Below are positions 1 through 5,691 of a stretch of DNA of 5,918 bases, in pieces. This DNA is from Acidobacteriota bacterium. GTDB lineage: Bacteria; Acidobacteriota; Blastocatellia; Pyrinomonadales; Pyrinomonadaceae. A model generated the notes under the pieces. That model ran no database searches, was not told the DNA's origin, and was given only the letters and a program-made list of their open reading frames with translations. Position 1 is the stretch's first letter; each line of letters begins with the position of its first letter. The DNA is taken from contig JACCVS010000327.1 in the NCBI GenBank assembly GCA_013698055.1, forward strand, positions 1 through 5,918, read 5' to 3'. The position numbers and the translations under genes are program-made.

Positions 1-743
1 CCAAAGCCACGCAAGTCGCGCCCATCACGGGCGTCATCGCCGACATTCCTTCAAAGGTCGGCCAGTTCGCCGTCGCGCAGCTTTCCTCGACGCCGCTGTT
101 GACCATCGCGGACATGTCAATCGTCAACGTCGAAGTCAAGGTTGATGAAACCGAGATCGCCGAGGTAGAGGTCGGGCAACGCGTGAAGGTCAAAGTTGAT
201 GCCTTTAAAGATCGTGAGGTTGATGGCGAAGTGACACAGAAGACGCCACTCGCCGTCGGCAAGTCTTCGACGCAGGGCGGACTTCAGAACACGATCAACG
301 TTCAGGAGGCGAAAGAGTTTCGCGTCGTCATCCGGCTGGATATCTCCGACGAGATTCGCAACGGCCTGAAACCCGGCATGAGCGCTACCGCCGTCATCAC
401 GACCAAAATAGAAAACAACGTCATCGCCGTGCCGCTTCAGGCCATCGTCCCGAAACCAGCGACTCCGGCACCCAGCCCGGCAGTGGCCGGAAATGTGCCT
501 TCACCGGCGGACAAACCGAAAGAAGTAAATGGCGTTTATATTCTTCAGGGTAACAAGGTGAAGTTTGTAGAGATCACGACGGGCATCACCGGCGAATCCG
601 ACATACAGATTTTGAGCGGCGTGCAGGCCGACATGGAAGTCATCACGGGACCGAGTCGCGTCCTCAAGGCGTTGAAAGACAACACGACCGTCAAGCGGCT
701 CGTGCGTAAACCCGGCGAGACGGCTGCCGACGGAGAGAAATAG
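1..743 (+). CDS. MacA/HlyD-family periplasmic adaptor subunit, 3' part (5' end outside the window)
   Basis: This is the C-terminal part of a membrane-fusion (adaptor) protein that would link an inner-membrane ABC exporter to an outer-membrane channel. The reading frame is open from base 3, with no start inside the window, and leaves about 246 residues. It begins in the second half of the lipoyl/barrel-sandwich domain (APITGVIADIPSKVGQFAV), then enters the beta-barrel domain (VEVKVDETEIAEVEVGQ, then VDAFKDREVDGEV), both typical of MacA-like adaptors. The membrane-proximal domain is split by a Pro/Ala-rich linker (about fragment residues 150-172, PKPATPAPSPAV) before VYILQGNKVKFVEITTGI. The N-terminal anchor or signal and the alpha-hairpin are not visible. 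It ends 2 bases before the ATPase start, so the two are surely co-transcribed. The family call is firm; the substrate is unknown. Confidence 0.9.
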   Translation, partial: KATQVAPITGVIADIPSKVGQFAVAQLSSTPLLTIADMSIVNVEVKVDETEIAEVEVGQRVKVKVDAFKDREVDGEVTQKTPLAVGKSSTQGGLQNTINVQEAKEFRVVIRLDISDEIRNGLKPGMSATAVITTKIENNVIAVPLQAIVPKPATPAPSPAVAGNVPSPADKPKEVNGVYILQGNKVKFVEITTGITGESDIQILSGVQADMEVITGPSRVLKALKDNTTVKRLVRKPGETAADGEK

Positions 744-745
744 TA

Positions 746-1510
746 ATGCCAGACGCGATTCTCGCAACACCCGCAACGGAAGCTGTGATCGAACGCGGCG
801 AAGTTCTCGTGCGGGATGCCGTGCCCGCCTCGCTCATCTCGATGCGCGATATCTGGAAGACTTACCAGATGGGTTCGGAAGAGGTTCACGCCCTGCACGG
901 CGTCTCCTTCGACGTGCAGAAGGGCGAGTACCTCGCCATCATCGGCCCTTCGGGTTCCGGCAAATCAACGCTCATGAACTTGATCGGGTGTCTCGACACG
1001 CCGAGCAAAGGCGAATACTGGATTAACGGCAAGAACGTCTCCGAGATGGACGATGACGAGTTGGCGCGCATCCGCAACAAGGAAGTCGGCTTTGTCTTTC
1101 AGACCTTCAATTTGCTCGCTCGCGCAACCTCCTTGCATAACGTCGAGTTGCCTTTGATCTACGCCGGAATGAGTTCAAGTGAGCGGCACGAGAAGGCGAA
1201 ACAGTCTCTGGCCGCAGTTGACCTCACGGATCGTATGACGCACAGGCCGAACGAGCTATCCGGCGGGCAGCGCCAGAGAGTTGCCATCGCCCGCGCGCTC
1301 GTTAATCATCCTTCGATCCTGCTCGCAGATGAGCCGACGGGCGCGCTCGACACGGCGACGAGCCACGACATCATGAACCTCTTTGAGAAACTCCACGCCG
1401 AAGGCAACACGATCATCGTCGTCACGCACGAGCCGGACATCGCCGCGCGCGCGCACCGCGTCATCTCGATCCGCGACGGAATGATTGAGAAGGACGAACG
1501 GACGAGGTAG
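746..1510 (+). CDS. MacB/LolD-type ABC transporter ATP-binding protein
   Basis: This is the cytoplasmic ATPase of a MacAB/LolCDE-like exporter, 254 residues long. All ABC motifs are intact: Walker A GPSGSGKST at 67-75, Q-loop Gln119 in GFVFQTFNLL, signature LSGGQ at 171-175, Walker B ILLADEP at 191-197, D-loop GALD at 199-202 and switch His228 in VVTHEP. The segment GSEEVHALHGVSFDVQKGE is characteristic of the MacB/LolD subfamily. In MacB proper this domain is fused to the permease; here it is a separate gene. The ATG at 746 is preceded by GGAG at 732-735. It gives about 30 residues ahead of the usual start of the fold (LISMRDIWKTY), slightly longer than usual. Met33 (base 842) is a possible alternative start but has no clear ribosome binding site. 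The gene is followed 4 bases later by permease 1. Confidence 0.95.
   Translation: MPDAILATPATEAVIERGEVLVRDAVPASLISMRDIWKTYQMGSEEVHALHGVSFDVQKGEYLAIIGPSGSGKSTLMNLIGCLDTPSKGEYWINGKNVSEMDDDELARIRNKEVGFVFQTFNLLARATSLHNVELPLIYAGMSSSERHEKAKQSLAAVDLTDRMTHRPNELSGGQRQRVAIARALVNHPSILLADEPTGALDTATSHDIMNLFEKLHAEGNTIIVVTHEPDIAARAHRVISIRDGMIEKDERTR
1504..1507 (+). promoter_or_regulatory. Shine-Dalgarno site that decides the permease 1 start
   Basis: GAGG lies 7 bases before the ATG at 1515. It favours that codon over the in-frame upstream candidate at 1485, which would overlap the ATPase gene by 26 bases and add ten polar, arginine-rich residues not expected in this family. The site lies within the last codons of the ATPase gene, which suggests translational coupling. 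Confidence 0.6.
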
Positions 1511-1514
1511 TTTG

Positions 1515-2765
1515 ATGAACGTTGCCGCGTCTGCGCTCTGGGAATCGTTTCGCGTTGCGATTTCGAGCCTGCGCGCCAACAAGCTCCGCGCCGGATTGAC
1601 CCTCATCGGCATCGTCGTCGGCGTCTCGGCTGTCATCGCCGTCGTCACGATCATCAAGGGACTGGATCAAACCGTCGCCTCTACCTTCTCTTCGCAAGGC
1701 TCGACCGTCTTCACCATCTCCAAGCGCCCGCAGATCATTACCTCGCGCGAGGACTTCATCAAATTCAATAAGCGGAAAGACGTGAGGCAAGACGATGCGG
1801 ACGCCATCGCGCGGCTGTGTACTTCATGCTGGCGCACGGGCATCTCCGCCAACATCCCGCGCGAGACCGTTAAGCACAACGACCAGAAATCCGACGAAGT
1901 AACGATTCGCGGCATCACGCTTTCGATGTTCGACATCGACGCCGTCAATCTTGATGCGGGTCGCTACTGGTCTGACAGCGAGCAGGCCTCGGGGCGCGAT
2001 GCCTGCGTGGTCGGCACAGACATTCTGGAGAATCTTTTCGGCGGCGCATCACCGGAGCGCGCGGTCGGGCAGGAGATACGTCTCGCGGGGCGCGTCTTTC
2101 AAATCGTCGGCGTGGCGGAGAAGAAAGGGAAAATCTTCGGCTTCTCGCGCGACAATGTGATTTACATTCCTTACACGGCTTATCAGAAAATCTATGGCGC
2201 GCGTGATTCATTGGTAGTCTTCATCCAGGCTGCCTCTGCTGAACGACTTCCGGAAGTGCAAGATCAAGTGCGAGCCGTGATGCGTAACCGGCGCGGGCGC
2301 TCTTTCGAGGATGAAGATGACGGCTTCGCGCTTGAGACTCAGGACGTATTTCTTGATCTTTACGGCACAGCGACCTCCAACATCTACATCGTCACCATCG
2401 GCGTGGCCGCTATCTCATTGGTCGTCGGCGGCATTGTCGTGATGAACATCATGCTGGTCTCTGTGACGGAGCGCACGAAAGAGATCGGGCTTCGCAAAGC
2501 CGTCGGCGCGCGGCAAGTTGATATCCTGAGGCAATTTTTAATTGAGGCCGTCGTGGTCACGGCCATCGGCGGCGCAATCGGTGTCCTGACGGGCTTCGGT
2601 CTCGCTTACGTGATCTCGGCGTTGATGGGCTTCCCATTATTACTGAGCATCAACTCAGCCATCTTAGGCGTCGGCGTCTCATCACTCGTCGGCATTATCA
2701 GCGGCCTCTGGCCTGCGTGGCGTGCGGCGCGGCTACACCCGATTGAAGCGTTAAGAGCAGAGTGA
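1515..2765 (+). CDS. MacB-type ABC transporter permease 1 (MacB_PCD plus FtsX domains)
   Basis: This is an inner-membrane permease of the MacB/LolC/FtsX family (type VII ABC fold), 416 residues from the chosen ATG. It has four predicted membrane helices: about 26-48, 289-315, 342-370 and 381-399. The large extracytoplasmic domain (about 50-285) lies between helices 1 and 2. Family hallmarks are LRANKLRAGLTLIGIVVGVSAV near the N-terminus, the cytoplasmic coupling segment MNIMLVSVTERTKEIGLRKAVGA at 310-332, and the terminal GLWPAWRAARLHPIEAL. No ATPase domain is fused; the preceding gene supplies it. A Cys-x-x-Cys (C102, C105) in the extracytoplasmic domain is absent from the paralogue downstream. 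The stop codon lies in the left arm of a hairpin. The start rests on the GAGG at 1504-1507 and on alignment with permease 2. The substrate is unknown; macrolides, lipoproteins and peptides are all handled by this family. Confidence 0.93.
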   Translation: MNVAASALWESFRVAISSLRANKLRAGLTLIGIVVGVSAVIAVVTIIKGLDQTVASTFSSQGSTVFTISKRPQIITSREDFIKFNKRKDVRQDDADAIARLCTSCWRTGISANIPRETVKHNDQKSDEVTIRGITLSMFDIDAVNLDAGRYWSDSEQASGRDACVVGTDILENLFGGASPERAVGQEIRLAGRVFQIVGVAEKKGKIFGFSRDNVIYIPYTAYQKIYGARDSLVVFIQAASAERLPEVQDQVRAVMRNRRGRSFEDEDDGFALETQDVFLDLYGTATSNIYIVTIGVAAISLVVGGIVVMNIMLVSVTERTKEIGLRKAVGARQVDILRQFLIEAVVVTAIGGAIGVLTGFGLAYVISALMGFPLLLSINSAILGVGVSSLVGIISGLWPAWRAARLHPIEALRAE

Positions 2766-2810
2766 TGAGTGATGAGTGAAACGACAAACGCTCTTACTCA
2801 TCGCTCATTA
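2763..2810 (+). repeat. 17-bp inverted repeat (RNA hairpin) over the permease 1 stop codon
   Basis: Arms 2763-2779 and 2794-2810 are complementary across 17 positions with a 14-base loop. The three departures from Watson-Crick pairing (2764/2809, 2770/2803, 2778/2795) all become G-U pairs in the + strand transcript. The left arm contains a tandem 7-mer (GATGAGT at 2765-2771 and 2772-2778). No T-run follows, so this is not a standard rho-independent terminator. It could protect the upstream mRNA end, attenuate readthrough to permease 2, or be a REP-like element. Confidence 0.7.
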
Positions 2811-2832
2811 CTTTAGAAGTTACGCAGTTGAT

Positions 2833-2900
2833 GCGGAAGCCCGCACGAAGTAAGGGCGCATCTATACGAGTCAGCACACTTACTTCGTGCGTGTTTCTGC
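2833..2900. repeat. 68-bp imperfect palindrome between permease 1 and 2 (REP/MITE-like)
   Basis: The inner arms CGCACGAAGTAAG (2842-2854) and CTTACTTCGTGCG (2879-2891) are perfectly complementary over 13 bp around a 24-base loop. After one C/T mismatch (2841/2892), pairing continues for 8 more positions (2833-2840 with 2893-2900), two of them G-U. The result is a stem of 22 positions. An alternative small stem, GCCC (2839-2842) with GGGC (2854-2857), is also possible. No transposase, obvious target-site duplication or T-run is seen. It looks like a mobile or REP-type palindrome lodged in an operon gap; whether it recurs in the genome cannot be seen here. Confidence 0.7.
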
Positions 2901-2914
2901 CATCTATATCGCAA

Positions 2915-4156
2915 ATGACATTTGATGACGTAAAAGAATCCGCGAAGATCGCCATTTCGACGTTGCGCGCGAATAAGCTGCGCTCGGCGTTGACAATTCT
3001 CGGCGTCAGCGTCGGTGTCATCACGATCATCTTCATGGTCTCGATTATTCAAGGCTTGAATCGCGCGTTCGCGCAGCAGATTGAATCTCTAGGGTCGAAC
3101 ACAATCTTCGTCTCGAAGTTTGATCCCAGTTTCGGGCGGATGCCGCGCGCGGAAGAACTACACCGCAAAGACCTAACGATTGACGATGCCGAAGCGTTGC
3201 GCCGCGAAGCGCCTTCGCTCGCGGGCGTCTCGCCTATCTTAAGACTGATTGCCGTCAAAATGCGCTACTCCGACAAGCAAACGGACACGCCTATCCTGCT
3301 CGGCGTCACGCCCTACTATGAATTCGTTCATTCGCAATACGTCGGGCGTGGGCGCTGGATCAGTGATGGGGATATGACGGCGCGCTCAAACATCTGCATT
3401 CTCGGCGTGGATGTGGCACGCGCGCTTTTCCCTTATGAAGAGCCGCTCGACAAAGAGGTCAAGATTAACGGGAACACATACAGGGTCGTCGGCATCATGG
3501 AGCCTCTGGGCAACTTCTTCGGCCAATCGCGCGACAACTCCGTCTTCATTCCGTTTACGACGTATGAGAAGTATTACCCGGATATCCCCGCGCCGGAATC
3601 CGTCTTCTTCGTCATCGTGCGCCCCATCTCGCGCGCTGACGTTAAGCCCGCGATGGATGAGATGCGCGACATTCTGCGCCGTCGCCGTCGCGTTCCCGCA
3701 GGTGCACCCGACAATTTCGGCATCTCTTCACAGGACTCTCTGCTCGACATCTATAACCAACTGACCGGCGCAACGGCGCTCGTCCTGACAGCCGTCTCAT
3801 TCGTCGCGCTGATGATCGGCGGTATCGGCGTGATGAATATCATGCTCGTTTCCGTCACGGAAAGAACGAAAGAGATCGGCATCCGCAAAGCGGTCGGCGC
3901 AACGCGCGGCAACATCCTCTCGCAGTTTCTGATCGAAGCAGTCTTCCTGACATCCATTGGCGGGATCGCCGGATTGATCGTCGGAGAAATTTTCAGCATC
4001 CTGATGAACATCTATTCGCCGCTGCCCGCGTATGTGCCGCTCTGGGCGATTGCGGTTGGGATAGGCGTTTCGGCGACAGTTGGTATCATCTTCGGCTTAT
4101 GGCCTGCGTGGAAAGCTGCCCGCCTTGATCCGATTGAAGCGTTAAGACACGAATGA
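2915..4156 (+). CDS. MacB-type ABC transporter permease 2 (MacB_PCD plus FtsX domains)
   Basis: This is a second inner-membrane permease, 413 residues from the ATG at 2915, and a clear paralogue of permease 1. Membrane helices are at about 25-47, 286-313, 338-365 and 374-394, with the extracytoplasmic domain at about 48-280. It shares LRANKLRSALTILGVSVGV at the N-terminus, MNIMLVSVTERTKEIGIRKAVGA at 307-329, and GLWPAWKAARLDPIEAL at the C-terminus. An 18-base run is identical in the two genes near their 3' ends (2739-2756 and 4130-4147). The start is chosen because MTFDDVKESAKIAISTLRANK lines up with the start of permease 1. The frame is open upstream to TTG 2828/ATG 2831, but those codons lie in or beside the palindrome at 2833-2900 and would encode an unlikely Lys/Arg/Ser-rich leader. 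There is no clear Shine-Dalgarno before 2915, so the start is less sure than the identity. It may pair with permease 1 as a heterodimer (inference). Confidence 0.92.
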   Translation: MTFDDVKESAKIAISTLRANKLRSALTILGVSVGVITIIFMVSIIQGLNRAFAQQIESLGSNTIFVSKFDPSFGRMPRAEELHRKDLTIDDAEALRREAPSLAGVSPILRLIAVKMRYSDKQTDTPILLGVTPYYEFVHSQYVGRGRWISDGDMTARSNICILGVDVARALFPYEEPLDKEVKINGNTYRVVGIMEPLGNFFGQSRDNSVFIPFTTYEKYYPDIPAPESVFFVIVRPISRADVKPAMDEMRDILRRRRRVPAGAPDNFGISSQDSLLDIYNQLTGATALVLTAVSFVALMIGGIGVMNIMLVSVTERTKEIGIRKAVGATRGNILSQFLIEAVFLTSIGGIAGLIVGEIFSILMNIYSPLPAYVPLWAIAVGIGVSATVGIIFGLWPAWKAARLDPIEALRHE

Positions 4157-4226
4157 GGTGGAGGCGCACGTGTAGTTCTGCGCTGTGGTATTATCTGGAG
4201 CAATCGAGACTGCTTTGATTATCAAT

Positions 4227-4231
4227 GGAGG
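4227..4231 (+). promoter_or_regulatory. Shine-Dalgarno site for the secreted protein gene
   Basis: GGAGG, a full-strength ribosome binding site, lies 6 bases before the ATG at 4238 and fixes that start. The rest of the 81-base gap after permease 2 (4157-4237) holds a TATTAT at 4189-4194 that could be a -10 element. No convincing -35 hexamer lies at 16-18 bases, so a separate promoter is only a possibility. Confidence 0.7.
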
Positions 4232-4237
4232 CAACCC

Positions 4238-4936
4238 ATGAGAAATCTCTTGCTCCTGACGCTTCTCCTCATGTCCGTTTCATCAGGTCAGAATGTTACT
4301 GGCTCTAATGACGGTTCTTCAGTAGTGGTGCTCGGTTTCAAGTGGTCAAAGACTCGTCAGACAATCAAGAAAGTGGATTCCGCAAGTGCTGCTCCGGCGG
4401 CGATGATGACACAGGCCAATAAAAACTTTGAGCGAAACCAGAGGGTTAATGATCCGGCAGGGGCGAGAGACCCGAATGCGGATACTATTGACGCACGTAG
4501 CGCAGCGATGGAAAAGATTGTGCAGGAATCGCGGTCATCCGGCAGCAAAACCGTGGACGGCTTTGAGTACCGCGTCAAAGTCCAAAACGCGAGCAATAAA
4601 GTCATTGAAATCCTGTTCTGGGAATATCAATTCATTGACCAATCGAATCCAACAACTGTGGCGCGCCGACAGTTTCTTTGCGGCGTCAATATCAAGCCTG
4701 ATAAAGAGAAGGAATTGCAGGCTTTTAGTTTGTCAGCCCCAAGTGATGTAGTCAGTGTGAAGAGCCTGGGCAACAAGACGGAGAATCTTTTCAAAGAGAA
4801 TGTCGTGATCAATCGCGTGGAATACGCGGACCGGACAATCTGGCAGCGCAAGGACTGGAATTTTGCTGAGATAAGGTTAACTTATAAACGGGCTGTCGAA
4901 ACGCCCTGGGGATCAGAGATGTGCCGAGGCCTTTGA
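4238..4936 (+). CDS. Secreted protein of unknown function
   Basis: This protein has 232 residues and I do not recognise a named family. The N-terminus MRNLLLLTLLLMSVSSGQ is a short signal peptide, with likely cleavage near residues 17-18. There is no Cys at the site, so it is probably not a lipoprotein. Residues about 40-105 are polar and rich in Ala, Asn, Asp, Gln and Arg, probably helical or flexible. From about 108 the pattern changes to alternating hydrophobic strands (YRVKVQNASNKVIEILFWEYQFID, then a segment ending KEKELQAFSL, and INRVEYADRTIWQRKDW). The 'V-x-V-x-N-x-S-x-K' opening resembles Ig-like beta-sandwich domains (inference from pattern only). Two cysteines (C148, C229) could form a disulfide. 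It sits between exporter permease genes but has its own strong ribosome binding site. By eye it has more A/T-ending codons than the transporter, so it may be a later arrival. It could be an accessory or a cargo protein, or unrelated. Confidence 0.8.
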   Translation: MRNLLLLTLLLMSVSSGQNVTGSNDGSSVVVLGFKWSKTRQTIKKVDSASAAPAAMMTQANKNFERNQRVNDPAGARDPNADTIDARSAAMEKIVQESRSSGSKTVDGFEYRVKVQNASNKVIEILFWEYQFIDQSNPTTVARRQFLCGVNIKPDKEKELQAFSLSAPSDVVSVKSLGNKTENLFKENVVINRVEYADRTIWQRKDWNFAEIRLTYKRAVETPWGSEMCRGL

Positions 4937-4962
4937 AACCTGGCTCAAACGTGAGTACTCAG

Positions 4963-4995
4963 CTTGCTCCAACTGAAGCGTCAAGATATGAATGA
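4963..4995 (+). pseudogene. Relic of a MacB-type permease 3' end (11 codons)
   Basis: Read in one frame this stretch gives LAPTEASRYE and a stop. The end of permease 2 (4124-4156) gives LDPIEALRHE and a stop. The two match at 27 of 33 bases, and the next base also agrees. Five of the six differences are transitions, as expected for decay of a once-identical sequence. Upstream of 4963 I could not extend the match convincingly, and the frame differs from that of the secreted-protein gene. The rest of the intergenic space (4937-5057) shows an 8-base palindrome GAGTACTC (4953-4960) and a possible weak -10 (CATTAT, 5021-5026), nothing firmer. Confidence 0.6.
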
Positions 4996-5046
4996 GTTAG
5001 TTGTTAGGCGCTTCTCTTCACATTATGCTGGTGTCTCGTTCCGGGT

Positions 5047-5051
5047 AGGAG
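5047..5051 (+). promoter_or_regulatory. Shine-Dalgarno site for the Uma2-family gene
   Basis: AGGAG lies 6 bases before the ATG at 5058 and supports that start. It indicates that the gene is translated independently of its neighbours. Confidence 0.65.
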
Positions 5052-5057
5052 ATATTC

Positions 5058-5615
5058 ATGTCGGCTAAAGTTGAACCCATCCTGACTGTTGACGATCTTG
5101 AAGCGTTGCCTGACGATGGCAACCGTTATGAACTCTTCGAGGGAGAACTTTTTGTGTCACGTGCGCCCGGCCTTTCTCACCAACGTGTCCTCGGAAATAT
5201 CCATGCAATCATCAGGGTTTACCTTGAACAGCATCCGACAGGCGAGATATTGCTCACGCCGGGGGTGATCTTCGATGAATTCAATAGCGCGATACCCGAT
5301 GCTGTTTTCAGCAGCCATCAGCGCACCAGTGAAATTGTCTCAGGTGAGCGAATAGTTAAGGCACCGGAATTAGTAATCGAAATAGTCTCGCCAGGCAAAG
5401 AAAATGCGCGGCGTGATCGTGAGGTAAAGCGCCAGGTTTACGGTAAGCACGGCGTCAAAGAATACTGGATAGCCGATCCGCTGAACAGGTCTTTAGAAAT
5501 CTACCGTCTTAAGAGTCAAACCCTCGCGCTGGCTGAAACCCTGATGGATGAAGATGAGATAACTTCATCCGTGCTGCCCGGATTCAAATGCAAAGCGCGT
5601 CAAATCTTTGGTTGA
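5058..5615 (+). CDS. Uma2 family (DUF820) putative PD-(D/E)xK endonuclease
   Basis: The protein has 185 residues, the usual length for this family, and is complete. It shows the expected order of motifs: N-terminal LTVDDLEALPDDGNRYELFEGEL (about 9-31), the acidic 'PDAVF' at 80-84 (Asp81), the core PELVIEIVSP at 103-112 (Glu108), then RRDREVKRQVYGKHGVKEYWIADP at 118-141. Asp81, Glu108 and Lys124 are the probable metal-binding and catalytic residues of the restriction-endonuclease-like fold. The family is abundant and highly duplicated in Cyanobacteria, Chloroflexota, Acidobacteriota and similar phyla. Its biological role is largely unknown, and nuclease activity is inferred from the fold. No partner antitoxin or methylase gene lies beside it. 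Its position between exporter genes is probably incidental, reflecting the mobility of these genes. The 76 bases after it (5616-5691) contain no clear terminator or promoter. Confidence 0.9.
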   Translation: MSAKVEPILTVDDLEALPDDGNRYELFEGELFVSRAPGLSHQRVLGNIHAIIRVYLEQHPTGEILLTPGVIFDEFNSAIPDAVFSSHQRTSEIVSGERIVKAPELVIEIVSPGKENARRDREVKRQVYGKHGVKEYWIADPLNRSLEIYRLKSQTLALAETLMDEDEITSSVLPGFKCKARQIFG

Positions 5616-5691
5616 TGGCCTGATGCTTGTCAGTTAGTTATTCAGCCCCGCCTTTGCAACCCTTCCCCGCACTCGAACGTACTAAGCGACA

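Noticed and set aside
501..898. Overlapping minus-strand open frames opposite the adaptor and ATPase
   Set aside because: They lie antisense to strongly conserved genes, have no ribosome binding sites or recognisable domains, and arise from the codon bias of the + strand genes. The same holds for the other minus-strand frames opposite the permeases and the two accessory genes.
1951..2160. Short + strand open frame inside permease 1 (69 codons)
   Set aside because: It is out of frame within the well-supported extracytoplasmic domain of permease 1; the Arg/Ser/Ala-rich translation is typical of a frame-shifted shadow.
3411..3764. + strand open frame inside permease 2 (117 codons)
   Set aside because: It is a frame-shifted shadow of a confident permease gene, with low-complexity Ser/Arg content and no start signal.
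4164..4183. Small inverted repeat GCGCA/TGCGC after permease 2 as a terminator
   Set aside because: The stem is only 5 bp with a 10-base loop and no T-run, too weak to call as a terminator.
4166..4194. sigma70-like promoter before the secreted-protein gene
   Set aside because: TATTAT at 4189-4194 would pass as a -10, but no hexamer 16-18 bases upstream resembles a -35. I mention it only as a possibility.
4428..4751. + strand open frame inside the secreted-protein gene (107 codons)
   Set aside because: The other frame has a signal peptide and a GGAGG ribosome binding site; this one has neither and no recognisable features.
5618..5647. Possible stem after the Uma2 gene (GGCCTGA with TCAGCC)
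   Set aside because: The pairing is short and bulged and no T-run follows, so it is not distinguishable from chance.
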